Assembly (NCBI GenBank): GCA_020161015.1
Contig: JAIUOT010000040.1
Coordinates: 1 to 64,000 of the forward strand
Length of the DNA: 64,000 nucleotides
Source of the DNA: Actinomycetota bacterium
GTDB lineage: Bacteria; Actinomycetota; Actinomycetes; Propionibacteriales; Propionibacteriaceae
Direction: 5' to 3'
Shown: piece after piece, positions 42,955 through 51,926 of the stretch
How the letters are laid out: every line of letters begins with the position of its first letter
Numbering within the stretch: the stretch's first letter is position 1
Position numbers and translations under genes: made by a program
Notes under the pieces: model-generated
What the model was told of the DNA's origin: nothing
What the model saw: only the letters and a program-made list of their open reading frames with translations
The model's database searches: none

Positions 42955-43564
42955 GCTCCAGCCGCTCGCGCAGCCGGCGTCCGATGCGCTCCTCCGCGGC
43001 GAGGGACGCCAGCAGCTCCGGCGCCGTGGTCAGCGCGCGGAACGCGTAGCCGACCGTGAGGTCGTGCGGACGGGTCTCGACCACCTCGACGGGGTCGCCC
43101 GCGGCCACGGTCCCCTCCTCCAGCACCCTGAGGTAGGCACCGGGAACGCCGTGCTCGGTGAACCGGCGAACCCAGCGGGGTTCGTCCACGAACGCGGCGA
43201 AGACCGAACACGGGATCCGCACGTGGGTCACCTCGAGCAGGCACTCCCCCACCCGCCAACGTTCACCGAGCCGGGCCTGCTGCACGTCCAGGCCGACCGT
43301 GGTGAGGTTCTCCCCGAACGATCCGGGTCGCAGCGGCCGGCCGAGTTCCGCCTCCCAGAACGCGTAGTCCTCGCGCGCGAAGGCGTAGACCGCCTGGTCC
43401 GCGCCGCCGTGGTGCCGGGCGTTCACGATGGTGTCGCTGTCGACGCCCAGCGTCTGGATGCGCACGCGTCCGACCACCGGGCGCTTGTCGATCCCGGTAC
43501 TGCCCAGCTTCGCGCTCCGGCTCGGACGCGACCGTCCGACGTTCACGGACTCGAGGTGCGGCAT
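42938..43564 (-). CDS. MOSC domain protein (YiiM-like)
   Basis: The 208-residue protein begins LESVNVGRSRPSRSAKLGSTGIDKRPV and contains HHGGADQAVYAFAREDYAFWEAELGRPLRPGSFGENLTTVGLD. Further on, the expected Cys lies in THVRIPCSVFAAF. These are hallmarks of stand-alone MOSC proteins of the YiiM type, which use molybdenum cofactor in reductive detoxification of N-hydroxylated compounds. A TAAGGT box lies 6 nt before the ATG. Confidence 0.9.
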   Translation of the reverse strand: MPHLESVNVGRSRPSRSAKLGSTGIDKRPVVGRVRIQTLGVDSDTIVNARHHGGADQAVYAFAREDYAFWEAELGRPLRPGSFGENLTTVGLDVQQARLGERWRVGECLLEVTHVRIPCSVFAAFVDEPRWVRRFTEHGVPGAYLRVLEEGTVAAGDPVEVVETRPHDLTVGYAFRALTTAPELLASLAAEERIGRRLRERLERLGHA

Positions 43565-43570
43565 GCGCCG

Positions 43571-43576
43571 ACCTTA
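43571..43576 (-). promoter_or_regulatory. -10 element (TAAGGT) of the MOSC gene
   Basis: TAAGGT ends 6 nt before the ATG at 43564. Confidence 0.55.
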
Positions 43577-43585
43577 GCCGTCGGG

Positions 43586-44224
43586 TCAGGGCACCCGGGT
43601 GAACCGGCCGACCAGCGGCGCGCCCGCCCCGCGCAGCACCAGACGGTCGCCGTCGCACCGGACCTTGATCCCGCCCGAGGTGACGTCGAACAGCGGCACG
43701 GCCGGCACGTCGCGCGGGGTGTCGGCGTCGTCCACCGTCGTGGCCCAGTTCTCCACCTCGAACACGTCGGGCGCCGTGGCGTTCCAGAACCACTCCCCGC
43801 CACCGGCGTACTCGGTGTGCGCCGAGATCGAGCGGCCGGCCACGCGGGCCACCACCGTGAGGTCGGTGCCGACCGACAGGTAGCCCGGGTTGAACGCCAG
43901 TGACTGGGACCCCTTGATCCTCAGCCTGCTCAGCGGGATCCCCAGGCCCTTCAGCCAGCGCGCGGCCTGCGCCTGGTAGTCGGCGATGTCGAGGCGCCAG
44001 TTCCCGGTCACGCACGCGGTGTCACCGGTGCCCGCATCCGAGTCCGTGGTCGCCGACGGCGTGGGCGTGGCACCGGGCCCCGATGGCTCCGTCGTGGGCA
44101 CCGGGGACGCGGCAGGCGGACCTTCCTCGGCGACAGCACCGGCGCCGGGCGCGGGGCCCGTCCCGCAGGCGGCGAGGAGCACCGACGCCACCACCAGCCC
44201 CACCAGCCTCGCGCCCGCACCCAT
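43586..44224 (-). CDS. Predicted secreted lipoprotein
   Basis: The 212-residue protein has a short signal peptide (GARLVGLVVASVLL) and lipobox LLAAC with the Cys near residue 19. A Pro/Ser/Thr-rich spacer of about 50 residues follows, then a globular domain with GNWRLDIADYQAQAARWL and LSVGTDLTVVARVAGR. I do not recognise the domain; the short lipocalin-like beta pattern with TEYAGGGEWFWNAT suggests a ligand-binding barrel, which is a guess. Start ATG 44224 has GGGAGG 5 nt upstream. It ends 21 bp before the MOSC gene's start. Confidence 0.75.
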   Translation of the reverse strand: MGAGARLVGLVVASVLLAACGTGPAPGAGAVAEEGPPAASPVPTTEPSGPGATPTPSATTDSDAGTGDTACVTGNWRLDIADYQAQAARWLKGLGIPLSRLRIKGSQSLAFNPGYLSVGTDLTVVARVAGRSISAHTEYAGGGEWFWNATAPDVFEVENWATTVDDADTPRDVPAVPLFDVTSGGIKVRCDGDRLVLRGAGAPLVGRFTRVP

Positions 44225-44352
44225 CGTCGCCTCCCAGGGATGTCGCCTCAAAGGCTAGGCAGCAGCGGTTCCACGGCACCAGTCAGAGCCGTACGTACCC
44301 CGGGCGTGTATCGCCACCACGGGACGCGGCGCGCACCCCCGGGTGATCGGCC

Positions 44353-44358
44353 TAGAGT
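44353..44358 (+). promoter_or_regulatory. -10 element (TAGAGT) of the TrpB2-like gene
   Basis: TAGAGT lies 59 nt before GTG 44418, giving a leader of about 53 nt. Confidence 0.45.
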
Positions 44359-44404
44359 TGCGCGCGGACCGGCAGGGGGCCGGTCGACCTGGCGAAACAA
44401 TGGC

Positions 44405-44411
44405 GAAGGAG
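44405..44411 (+). promoter_or_regulatory. Ribosome binding site deciding a GTG start
   Basis: GAAGGAG ends 6 nt before GTG 44418. It argues against the in-frame ATG at 44400, which has no ribosome site. Confidence 0.7.
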
Positions 44412-44417
44412 CCTGCA

Positions 44418-45734
44418 GTGTCCGATCCGATGCAGACGAAGGTGGTCCTCGACGAGAGCGAGATGCCCACCCACTGGTACAACATCGTCGCGGACCTGCC
44501 CACCCCGCCGCCGCCGCCCCTGCACCCCGGCACCCAGCAGCCGCTCCAGCCGGCCGACCTGGCCGCGCTGTTCCCGATGGGCCTGATCGAGCAGGAGGCC
44601 TCCGCGGAGCGCTGGATCGAGATCCCGAAGGCCGTCCACGACATCTACCGGCTGTGGAGGCCGTCCCCGTTCTACCGGGCACGCCGCCTCGAGCAGGCGC
44701 TGGGCACCACCGCGCGCATCTACTACAAGTACGAGGGTGCCTCGCCGGTCGGCAGCCACAAGACCAACTCCGCGGTCGCGCAGGCCTACTTCAACAAGCT
44801 CGCCGGGCGCACCCGCATCACCACGGAGACCGGCGCCGGCCAGTGGGGCTCCGCGCTGGCGTTCGCCTGCCAGATCTTCGGGATGAGCTGCGACATCTGG
44901 CAGGTCCGCTCCAGCTACGAGGGCAAGCCCTACCGGCACGTGCTGATGGAGACCTTCGGCGCCAGCGTGGTTGCCAGCCCGTCCGAGCTGACCGAGGCCG
45001 GACGCGCGCTGCGCGAGCAGTTCCCTGACACGACCGGCTCCCTCGGCATGGCGATCAGCGAGGCCGTCGAGGCCGCGGCGAAGGACGAGAACGCCAGCTA
45101 CTCGCTCGGCTCCGTGCTGAACCACGTGCTGCTGCACCAGACCGTGATCGGCCAGGAGGCGGTGAAGCAGCTCGCCATGTTCGACGAGCACCCCGCCGAC
45201 TACCTGTTCGCCTGCGCCGGCGGCGGCTCGAACCTCGGCGGCATCGCGTTCCCGTTCCTGCGCGAGAACCTCGAGGGCCGGGCGGAGACCACGATCGTGG
45301 CGTGCGAGCCGAAGGCGGCCCCGTCCCTCACCGAGGGCGAGTACCGCTACGACTTCGGCGACACCTCGCACCTGACGCCGCTGCTGAAGATGTACTCCCT
45401 CGGCGCCGACTTCGTGCCCGACCCGGTGCACGCGGGTGGCCTGCGCTACCACGGCATGGCTCCGCTGGTGAGCCACTGCTACCACGAGGGGCTGATCGGC
45501 GCGATCTCGGTGAAGCAGCGCGAGGCGTTCGAGGCGGGCGTGATGTTCGCGCGCGCCGAGGGCATCGTGCCGGCCTCGGAGTCCAACCACGCCATCGCCG
45601 GGGCGATCCGGCAGGCCCGGAAGGCCACGGAGGACGGAGACTCGCCGGTGATCGTGATCGGCGTCTCCGGCTCGGGTCAGCTCGACCTGCCCGCCTACGC
45701 CGAGTTCCTCGCCGGCGACATGGCCGACAGCTGA
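44418..45734 (+). CDS. TrpB2-like tryptophan synthase beta homologue
   Basis: The 438-residue PLP enzyme belongs to the TrpB2 group (longer than TrpB1's roughly 400). It shows [15 protein letters not shown], the PLP lysine in [43 protein letters not shown] and the phosphate-binding [10 protein letters not shown]. The catalytic Glu region lies near TTETGAGQ. TrpB2 enzymes condense indole with serine or phosphoserine. No trpA or other trp gene is nearby, so it may salvage indole or work independently of TrpA. Start GTG 44418 is supported by GAAGGAG. Confidence 0.9.
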   Translation: MSDPMQTKVVLDESEMPTHWYNIVADLPTPPPPPLHPGTQQPLQPADLAALFPMGLIEQEASAERWIEIPKAVHDIYRLWRPSPFYRARRLEQALGTTARIYYKYEGASPVGSHKTNSAVAQAYFNKLAGRTRITTETGAGQWGSALAFACQIFGMSCDIWQVRSSYEGKPYRHVLMETFGASVVASPSELTEAGRALREQFPDTTGSLGMAISEAVEAAAKDENASYSLGSVLNHVLLHQTVIGQEAVKQLAMFDEHPADYLFACAGGGSNLGGIAFPFLRENLEGRAETTIVACEPKAAPSLTEGEYRYDFGDTSHLTPLLKMYSLGADFVPDPVHAGGLRYHGMAPLVSHCYHEGLIGAISVKQREAFEAGVMFARAEGIVPASESNHAIAGAIRQARKATEDGDSPVIVIGVSGSGQLDLPAYAEFLAGDMADS

Positions 45735-45767
45735 CACCGCCTCCGGCGGCGACGAGGGGACGCGCCG

Positions 45768-45787
45768 GGCCGGCTGCTCAGCCGGCC
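45768..45787. terminator. Hairpin between convergent genes at 45.77 kb
   Basis: GGCCGGCTG and CAGCCGGCC form a 9-bp stem over a 2-nt turn, overlapping the stop of the YflT-like gene and lying 34 nt after the TrpB2-like stop. Confidence 0.6.
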
Positions 45788-46518
45788 GGCTTGTCGTCCT
45801 CCGGCGTCGCCTGAGCGGGCCCCGGCTCGGGCTGCGCCGGCTCCGGAGCCGGAGCGGGAGCGGCCGGCGCGCCGTACGCCCCGGCCGGGTACTGCTGCTG
45901 CGGCGGGTAGGGCTGGCCGTACCCGGGCTGCTGCGGGTAGCCCTGCGGGAAGGCCTGGCCGTAGCCCGGCGCGGGCTGGCCGTAGCCGGCCGCAGGGTAG
46001 GACGGCGCCACCGGCGGCGTGAACTGCGCCGCCCGGGCACCCGGCATCGTGGCGATCAGCTCGCGGGCCTTGCCGGCCACCTTGTGCTCGGCGAGTACCT
46101 CGTACTTGGTCGCGATGGTCTGGGAGACCGAGCGGAAGTCGCGCTTGCCCTGGCTCATCCAGTAGCCGATCGCGGCCATGGTGACGCCGACGAACACGCC
46201 GATCGCCAGCGCGTACAGCACGAGGAAAAGGAAGTTCGCCGCGGGCATGAAGATCCACATCAGCAGGGTGATCATCAGGCCGGTGGACAGTCCGCTCTGC
46301 ACGCCGGCGCCGATCACGGTGCCCCAGCTGCGGCGGCCCAGCACCCGCTCCATCGACTTCAGCTCGGTGCCGACGATGCACAGGTTCTCGACCGGGAACC
46401 GGGCGTCGGCCAGGAAGTCGACCACCTTCTGCGCCTCGTCGTAGGTGCCGAACACCCCGACGGACTGCGGGTACTCGAGATTGAACAGGCTGCTCAGGCC
46501 CGGCGTCGGCTGGCTCAT
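45778..46518 (-). CDS. General stress protein, YflT-like domain with Pro/Gly/Tyr-rich tail
   Basis: This 246-residue protein starts with the YflT/GsP17M-type domain (VGVFGTYDEAQKVVDFLADARFPVENLCIVGTELKSMERVLGRRSW). Two hydrophobic helices follow (about residues 75-135). The C-terminal third consists of irregular GYGQP/YPQQPGYGQ repeats and an Ala/Pro/Glu tail, likely disordered. Homologues are heat- or general-stress proteins of unknown mechanism. Its ATG overlaps the stop of the lyase gene upstream (ATGA). The longer frame upstream is the lyase gene's other frame. Confidence 0.85.
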   Translation of the reverse strand: MSQPTPGLSSLFNLEYPQSVGVFGTYDEAQKVVDFLADARFPVENLCIVGTELKSMERVLGRRSWGTVIGAGVQSGLSTGLMITLLMWIFMPAANFLFLVLYALAIGVFVGVTMAAIGYWMSQGKRDFRSVSQTIATKYEVLAEHKVAGKARELIATMPGARAAQFTPPVAPSYPAAGYGQPAPGYGQAFPQGYPQQPGYGQPYPPQQQYPAGAYGAPAAPAPAPEPAQPEPGPAQATPEDDKPAG

Positions 46519-47456
46519 GCGTGCTCCTCCATTCCGGCGGCCCGACCTCGGGCCAGAATCGCGGCGGCCAGCTTGACCCCCGCCTCGTCCACCATCTCCT
46601 CGTCCACGACGATCGCCCCGACAGCCCCCTGCGCCAGCTCGGTGGCGTGGGCGTACGCGGCCATGATGCGCTGGGCGCGCTCGAAGTCCGCCGGGCGCGG
46701 CGAGAACACCTCGTTGCCGGCCTCCACCTGTGCCGGGTGCAGCACCCACTTGCCGTCGTAGCCCAGGGCCGCGCTCAGCTCGGCGGAGCGCCGGAAGCCG
46801 TCCACGTCCCTGATCGCGACGAACGGGCCGTCGATGGCCTGCAGGCCGTGCGCCCTGGCCGCCACGAGGATCGACATCAGCACGTGGTGGAACGCGTCCG
46901 CGGGGTAGCCGGCGGGCTGCGCGCCGACGTTCAGCCCGCCCATGCCGAGGCTCGCCATGAAGTCGCCCGGGCCGAAGACCAGGCTGGCCAGGCGCGGGCT
47001 GGCAGCGGCGATGGCGGTGACGTGCAGCAGGCCGACGGCGTCCTCGATCTGCACCTCCAGCCCGATCCTCCCGACCGGCAGTCCGGCGGTGTGCTCCACC
47101 TGGGTGAGCAGCAGGTCGAGGGCCTGTACCTGGGCCGCCGACTGGGTCTTGGGCAGCACGAGCGCGTCGATCCGGGCGCCGGCGCCGGTGACCACGTCGA
47201 TCACGTCGCCGTAGGTCCACGGGCTCTCCCAGCCGTTGACGCGGACGGTGACCAGGCCCGCCGCGAAGCCCGCGGGGCTGTTCAGCGCGTCGACGATGCG
47301 GCGGCGCGACTCCACCTTGACCGCGGGCGCCACGGCGTCCTCCAGGTCGAGGAACAACCCGTCGACGCCGAGGGTGCGGGCCTTCTCGATGAACCGGTCG
47401 GACGAGCCGGGGACGGCGAGGATCGTGCGGCGGGGCACGGCGCGGCTGGTGGTCAC
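46515..47456 (-). CDS. HpcH/HpaI aldolase / CitE-like CoA-ester lyase
   Basis: The 313-residue TIM-barrel protein has the CitE signature: RRTILAVPGSSDRFIEKAR, FLDLEDAVAPAVK (metal-binding Asp/Glu region), TVRVNGWESPW, LEVQIEDAVGL with the metal Glu, and FGPGDFMASLGM. Family members cleave malyl- or citramalyl-CoA; without CoA-transferase or ligase genes nearby the substrate is open. GTG 47456 follows TAGGCT by 6 nt. It is coupled to the stress protein gene downstream. Confidence 0.88.
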   Translation of the reverse strand: MTTSRAVPRRTILAVPGSSDRFIEKARTLGVDGLFLDLEDAVAPAVKVESRRRIVDALNSPAGFAAGLVTVRVNGWESPWTYGDVIDVVTGAGARIDALVLPKTQSAAQVQALDLLLTQVEHTAGLPVGRIGLEVQIEDAVGLLHVTAIAAASPRLASLVFGPGDFMASLGMGGLNVGAQPAGYPADAFHHVLMSILVAARAHGLQAIDGPFVAIRDVDGFRRSAELSAALGYDGKWVLHPAQVEAGNEVFSPRPADFERAQRIMAAYAHATELAQGAVGAIVVDEEMVDEAGVKLAAAILARGRAAGMEEHA

Positions 47457-47462
47457 CGCTCC

Positions 47463-47468
47463 AGCCTA
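47463..47468 (-). promoter_or_regulatory. -10 element (TAGGCT) of the CitE-like gene
   Basis: TAGGCT ends 6 nt before the GTG at 47456. Confidence 0.55.
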
Positions 47469-47571
47469 TTGCAGCCCGCGGACGGCTCCGCCAGGCGTGG
47501 GCTGTACGCGGGCTGTGGGGCGGGGCTCAGCGGTGCGCACGTGTGCCACCCACCGCCGGTGCGCGGGCGGG

Positions 47572-48726
47572 TCAGCCCTGCGAGACCGGGGTGAGCCCGA
47601 GCTTGAGGCCGGCGAGGTTCCGCTTCCTGGCTGCCAGGCGCCCGGCGAGCGCCATGATCGCCGCGGCCGCCGGACGCTCCGGGGCGGTGGCGACCAGCGG
47701 CACGCCGAGGTCTCCACCGGAGGCAAGGGCCGGGTCCATCGGCACCTCGGCCAGCAACGGCACCTCGTAACCGAGCCGGGTGCTCAGGGTGCCGGCCACC
47801 TCCGCGCCGCCACCGGTGCCGAAGACGTCCACCCGGTGCGACTCGCCGCAGTGGGGGCAGGCGACCTCGAGGTAGGCCATGTTCTCGACGACCCCGATCA
47901 CCTTCTGGTCGAGCATCGAGGCCATCGTCCCTGCGCGCTCGGCCACCTCCGCGGAGGCCTGCTGCGGGGTGGTCACCACGATCACCTCGGCGTTGGGCAG
48001 CTTCTGGCCCAGCGAGAGGGCGACGTCACCGGTGCCCGGCGGCAGGTCGACGACGAGGTAGTCGAGGTCGCCCCAGTAGACGTCGGCGAGGAACTGCTGC
48101 AGCGCGCGGTCCAGGATCGGCCCGCGCCAGGCGATCACCTGGTCGCGGCTCTCCTTGAGCATGCCGATCGAGATCACCCGCATGCCCATGGTGGGCACCG
48201 GCATGATCATGCCGTCGACGCTGGTGGGCATGGCCTCCATCAGCCCGAGCATCTGCGGGACCGAGTGCCCGTAGATGTCGGCGTCCAGGATGCCGACGCT
48301 CTTGCCCTTCGCGGCGAGCGCCATCGCGAGGTTGACCGTCACCGAGCTCTTGCCCACACCACCCTTGCCGGACGCGACCAGCAGCACCTGGGTGAGCGAG
48401 TCGGGCCGGGAGAACGGGATCTCGCGCTCCTCGCGCCCGCCCCGCAGCTGCTTCTTCAGCTCGGCGCGCTGCTCGTCGCTCATCGTGCCGAGGGCCACGT
48501 TCACGCCGGTGACGCCCTCCACAGCGGAGACGGCCGCGGTGACGTCGGACTCGATCGTGTTCGACAGCGGGCAGCCGGCGATGGTCAGCAGCACGGTCAC
48601 CGACGCCACCCCCGCGTCGTCGACGGACACGGACTCGACCATGCCGAGGTCGGTGATCGGACGGCGGATCTCGGGGTCGATGACCCCGGACAGTGCGGTG
48701 CGGACGGCGGTGGCCAACTCAGACAT
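47572..48726 (-). CDS. mrp: Mrp/NBP35 family iron-sulfur carrier ATPase
   Basis: The 384-residue protein has an N-terminal MIP18/DUF59 domain (ALSGVIDPEIRRPITDLGMV ... TIAGCPLSN). The P-loop ATPase domain starts with the deviant Walker A ASGKGGVGKSSVTVNLA and contains LDADIYGHSVPQMLG and VVDLPPGTGDVALSL. The metal-binding CxxC is in EVACPHCGES. It carries [4Fe-4S] clusters to apoproteins. The ATG 48726 is preceded by TAGTGT at 7 nt. Confidence 0.95.
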   Translation of the reverse strand: MSELATAVRTALSGVIDPEIRRPITDLGMVESVSVDDAGVASVTVLLTIAGCPLSNTIESDVTAAVSAVEGVTGVNVALGTMSDEQRAELKKQLRGGREEREIPFSRPDSLTQVLLVASGKGGVGKSSVTVNLAMALAAKGKSVGILDADIYGHSVPQMLGLMEAMPTSVDGMIMPVPTMGMRVISIGMLKESRDQVIAWRGPILDRALQQFLADVYWGDLDYLVVDLPPGTGDVALSLGQKLPNAEVIVVTTPQQASAEVAERAGTMASMLDQKVIGVVENMAYLEVACPHCGESHRVDVFGTGGGAEVAGTLSTRLGYEVPLLAEVPMDPALASGGDLGVPLVATAPERPAAAAIMALAGRLAARKRNLAGLKLGLTPVSQG

Positions 48727-48733
48727 GGCCGCA

Positions 48734-48739
48734 ACACTA
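48734..48739 (-). promoter_or_regulatory. -10 element (TAGTGT) of mrp
   Basis: TAGTGT ends 7 nt before the ATG at 48726. Confidence 0.55.
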
Positions 48740-48794
48740 ATCCGCGCCGCAGCCCCACCCCAAACCGGGCGCGATGCCGGACGGGGTATGCCGG

Positions 48795-49292
48795 TCAGCT
48801 CGCCCGGGTCTTCGGCTCCTCGGGTTCGCGGCCGAGTTCGTCGAGCAGGTCGCGCAGCTCGGAGCGGATGAAGTCGCGGGTGGCGACATCGTTCATCCGC
48901 ATGCGCAGGGACGCGATCTCGCGGGCCAGGAAGTCCATGTCGGCGCGCGACTGGGCCGCCACCTCGCGGTCGTGCTCGAGGCTCACCCGGTCGCGGGCCT
49001 CCTGGCGGTTCTGCGCGAGCAGGATCAGCGGCGCCGCGTAGGACGCCTGCAGCGAGAGGAGCAGGGTCAGGAAGATGAACGGGAACGGGTCCCGCATCAA
49101 GCCCGGCCAGAACACGTTCAGGACCACCCACACCGCGATGAACCCCGACATCCAGATGATGAAGGTGCCCGTGCCCATGAACCGGGCGGCGCTCTCGGCG
49201 AACGTACCGAAGGCGTCGTCCTCCATCCGCATCCGCGGAAGCCACTCGTTGCGACGGCGGCCCGGCGTGTCCAGACGGTCCTGCTTAGCCAT
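48795..49292 (-). CDS. DUF1003 membrane protein
   Basis: The 165-residue protein has the DUF1003 layout: FAESAARFMGTGTFIIWMSGFIAVWVVLNV and a second helix PFPFIFLTLLLSLQASYAAPLILLAQNRQEARDR. A cytoplasmic coiled-coil tail with conserved DREVAAQSRADMDFLAREIASLR follows. It overlaps the MgtE-N/CBS gene by 8 bp, and this pairing recurs in actinobacteria. A role next to ion-related CBS proteins is plausible but unproved. Confidence 0.92.
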   Translation of the reverse strand: MAKQDRLDTPGRRRNEWLPRMRMEDDAFGTFAESAARFMGTGTFIIWMSGFIAVWVVLNVFWPGLMRDPFPFIFLTLLLSLQASYAAPLILLAQNRQEARDRVSLEHDREVAAQSRADMDFLAREIASLRMRMNDVATRDFIRSELRDLLDELGREPEEPKTRAS

Positions 49293-50550
49293 CGCTCACC
49301 TCCGCGTCGAGTCGGTCCAGCTGCACCCCTCGCCAGTCGTTGGGGAGGATGTGGTCGAGCACGTCGTCCACCGTGACCGCGCCCAGCAGGCGCCGCTCCG
49401 CGTCCACCACGGGGGCGCAGACGAGGTCGTAGGTGGCGAAGTAGCGGCTCACCTGCGCGATGTTGCTCTGCGGGGTGAGCGGGGTGATGTCGGAGTCGAT
49501 GAGGCCCGCGGCGAGCACCGACGGCGGCTCGCGGAGCAGGCGCTGGATGTGCACCGCGCCGAGGTAGCGACCGGTCGGGGTGTCCATCGGCGGACGGCAG
49601 ATGAACGCCAGCGCCGCCATCGCCGGCGTGATCTCCTGGCGTCGCACGGCAGCGAGGGCGTCGGCCACCGTCGCGTCGGCGTTCAGGATCACCGGCTCGG
49701 GGTTCATCAGGCCGCCGGCGGTGGCGGCGTCGTAGCTGAGCAGCGTGCGGACGTCGCGGGCCTCCTCGGGCTCCATCTGCTCGAGGATCGTCTCGGCCAG
49801 CTCGGAGTCCAGCTCCGCGATCAGGTCGGCCGCGTCGTCGGGGTCCATCTCCTCCAGCACGTCGGCGGCGCGCTCGGTGTCGAGCGAGGCGATCACGTCC
49901 ACCTGCTCGTCCTCGGGCAGCTCCTCCAGTGCCTCGGCGAGCCGGTCGTCGTCCATGGCCCGCACCACAGCGTTGCGCAGCACGGGGTCCATGTCGTGCA
50001 GCTCGCGGGCCACGTCCGCCGCCTTCAGCTCGGACAGGCGCATCGCCTGCTGCTCCGCGTCCCTCGGGGCGGGCTGCTCGATGAAGTCCGGCACCTCCGA
50101 CCAGTCCACGATCGTCACGTGGCCGCGCTGGAACGGCCGTCGTCCGGCCTCGCGCAGGGCCACCTCGGCCAGCACCCAGTCGCGCGACCGGCTGCGCTTG
50201 ATGGCGACGTCGAAGATGGTCTCGGGCTGGCTGGCCCCGACCCGGCTGACGGTGCGGTCGAACAGGTCGTTGACCACCAGCATCTCGCGCTCGCGCTGGG
50301 AGAAGCGGACGGTGTTGACCAGGCCGGAGATGATCACCTGGTTGGCGTCGATCGAATGGACGCGTTCCATCGGGAAGAAGATCCGCCGCAACGCGAACAG
50401 CTCGACGACAAGCCCCTTCACCCTCGGCGGCCGCTTGCCCGACCGGTTCTGGATGACGACGTCGCGCACCTTGCCCACCTGCTCGCCATTGGGGTCGAGC
50501 ATGGGCAGTCCCTTGATCCTCGAGACGAAGATCGACGAAGCCGAGGTCAC
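49285..50550 (-). CDS. PRC-barrel / MgtE N-terminal / CBS-pair protein without membrane domain
   Basis: The 421-residue protein contains a PRC-barrel-like start (VSRIKGLPMLDPNGEQVGKVRDVVI), a second barrel copy, an MgtE_N helical domain (about residues 195-290, with repeated DDRLAEALEELPEDEQVDVIASL-type helices), and two CBS domains (about 295-415). It keeps the cytosolic gating part of the MgtE magnesium channel but ends before any transmembrane region. It could sense Mg2+ or adenine nucleotides and act on a partner such as the DUF1003 protein. GTG 50550 follows TACCCT by 7 nt. Confidence 0.92.
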   Translation of the reverse strand: MTSASSIFVSRIKGLPMLDPNGEQVGKVRDVVIQNRSGKRPPRVKGLVVELFALRRIFFPMERVHSIDANQVIISGLVNTVRFSQREREMLVVNDLFDRTVSRVGASQPETIFDVAIKRSRSRDWVLAEVALREAGRRPFQRGHVTIVDWSEVPDFIEQPAPRDAEQQAMRLSELKAADVARELHDMDPVLRNAVVRAMDDDRLAEALEELPEDEQVDVIASLDTERAADVLEEMDPDDAADLIAELDSELAETILEQMEPEEARDVRTLLSYDAATAGGLMNPEPVILNADATVADALAAVRRQEITPAMAALAFICRPPMDTPTGRYLGAVHIQRLLREPPSVLAAGLIDSDITPLTPQSNIAQVSRYFATYDLVCAPVVDAERRLLGAVTVDDVLDHILPNDWRGVQLDRLDAEVSDG

Positions 50551-50557
50551 GTCCGGC

Positions 50558-50563
50558 AGGGTA
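50558..50563 (-). promoter_or_regulatory. -10 element (TACCCT) of the MgtE-N/CBS gene
   Basis: TACCCT ends 7 nt before the GTG at 50550. Confidence 0.5.
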
Positions 50564-50596
50564 CCGCGTCCACGTGACGCACCCCACCCCGAACCG

Positions 50597-51016
50597 CTAC
50601 GTTGCCTCCGGATCGAACGCCACCGCGGCGACAGGGACGGGCAGCGGCACCGGGGCCACCGAGGGCACCGGGGCGCCGGCGAGGGCGTTCCGCGCGGGCT
50701 CCAGCTCCGCCTTCAGCGGCTCCAGCTCTGCCCGCAGCGGTTCCAGGTCGGCCTTCAGCGGCTCGAGGCCCTCCTGGACGGGCGCGACGAGGTGCTTGCT
50801 CACCAGCGCCCTGGGGTTCAGGTCGGCCAGCTCGAGGTCGGCGAACTCGGGCCCGAGCTCCTCCCGCAGCCGCCCCTGGGCGTCGTTGGCGATGTTGCGC
50901 AGGTAGTTGAGGACGCGCGCAGCCTTGCGGGCGAGCTCCGGCAGCTTCTCCGGTCCGAAGAGGATCACCGCGAAGATCGCCAGGACGAGGATCTCCGACC
51001 AGTTCAGGTCGATCAT
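50597..51016 (-). CDS. tatB: Twin-arginine translocase subunit TatB
   Basis: The 139-residue protein starts with the TatA/B membrane helix and hinge: LNWSEILVLAIFAVILFGPEKLPELARKA. An amphipathic helix follows, then a charged helical tail. The tail contains a periodic EPLKADLEPLRAELEPL stretch (about residues 82-107) and ends with a Pro/Val-rich segment. TatB helps TatC recognise folded Tat substrates. In many actinobacteria tatB follows sigE/rseA/htrA; here dapA stands before it. The GGAGG upstream is 12 nt from the ATG, rather far. Confidence 0.9.
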   Translation of the reverse strand: MIDLNWSEILVLAIFAVILFGPEKLPELARKAARVLNYLRNIANDAQGRLREELGPEFADLELADLNPRALVSKHLVAPVQEGLEPLKADLEPLRAELEPLKAELEPARNALAGAPVPSVAPVPLPVPVAAVAFDPEAT

Positions 51017-51037
51017 GACGTGACGGTTCCTCCGGAC

Positions 51038-51919
51038 TCACAACCCCGCGGCATCGAGGACGGCCACGAACGTGGCGGCCTGCTCGGCGGTGGCGTCGAG
51101 GAGGGGCTTGCGCACCGGTCCGGGCGCGAAGCCCCGGGCGGCCAGGCCGGCCTTCACCAGCATGCAGCCCTGGGTGGCGAACACCCCGAGGAAGACCGGC
51201 AGCAGTGCCGCGTTGAGCGCGGTGGCGCGGGCCGGGTCGCCGCCGACGAAGGCGTCGATCATCTCCCTGGTGCGCCGACCCGTGAAATGGGTGGAGGTGC
51301 CGACGACGCCGACACCTCCCACCGCGAGCAACGGCAGGGTCATGGCGTCGTCACCGGAGTAGTAGGCCAGGCCGGTGGCGGCGATCACCTGGGACGAGGC
51401 CACCGGCAGGCCCTTGGCGTCCTTGACCGCGACGATGTTCGGGTGGGCCGCGACCTGGATCAGGGTGGCCGTCTCGACGGGGACGCCGGAGCGGTGCGGG
51501 ATGTCGTAGATCATGATCGGCAGCGACGTCGCCCCGGCCACGGTGAGGAAGTGGTCGGCGAGGGCGTCCTGCGGCGGGCGGCTGTAGTACGGGGTGACGA
51601 CGAGCAACCCGTCGACCCCGGCCTGCTCGGCCTGGGCGGCCAGCTCGATGGTGTGCGCGGTGTTGAAGGTGCCGACGCCGGCGAGGACCTTCGCCCGGTC
51701 GCCCACCTCGTCCACCACGGCCTCGAGCAGCGCGAGCTTCTCCGCGTCCGTCGTGGTCGGGGACTCCCCCGTCGTGCCGTTGACGACCAGCGCGTCGTTG
51801 CCCTGGACGTCCACCAGGTGCGCGGCCAGCCGGCGGGCCTCGGGGAGGTTCACCGAGCCGTCCACGCCGAACGGGGTCACCATGGCCGTCAGGACCCGGC
51901 CGAAGGGCAGCGCTGTCAT
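51038..51919 (-). CDS. dapA: 4-hydroxy-tetrahydrodipicolinate synthase
   Basis: The 293-residue aldolase condenses pyruvate with aspartate semialdehyde, the first committed step to lysine and diaminopimelate. It shows GTTGESPTTTDAEK (substrate-binding Thr-Thr), VVTPYYSRPPQDALADHF with the proton-relay Tyr, YDIPHRSGVPV and the Schiff-base lysine in VAVKDAKG. Length matches DapA. The -10 box TAGGCT includes the stop codon of the biotinyl protein gene upstream and ends 7 nt before the ATG. Confidence 0.95.
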   Translation of the reverse strand: MTALPFGRVLTAMVTPFGVDGSVNLPEARRLAAHLVDVQGNDALVVNGTTGESPTTTDAEKLALLEAVVDEVGDRAKVLAGVGTFNTAHTIELAAQAEQAGVDGLLVVTPYYSRPPQDALADHFLTVAGATSLPIMIYDIPHRSGVPVETATLIQVAAHPNIVAVKDAKGLPVASSQVIAATGLAYYSGDDAMTLPLLAVGGVGVVGTSTHFTGRRTREMIDAFVGGDPARATALNAALLPVFLGVFATQGCMLVKAGLAARGFAPGPVRKPLLDATAEQAATFVAVLDAAGL

Positions 51920-51926
51920 GGGGGCA

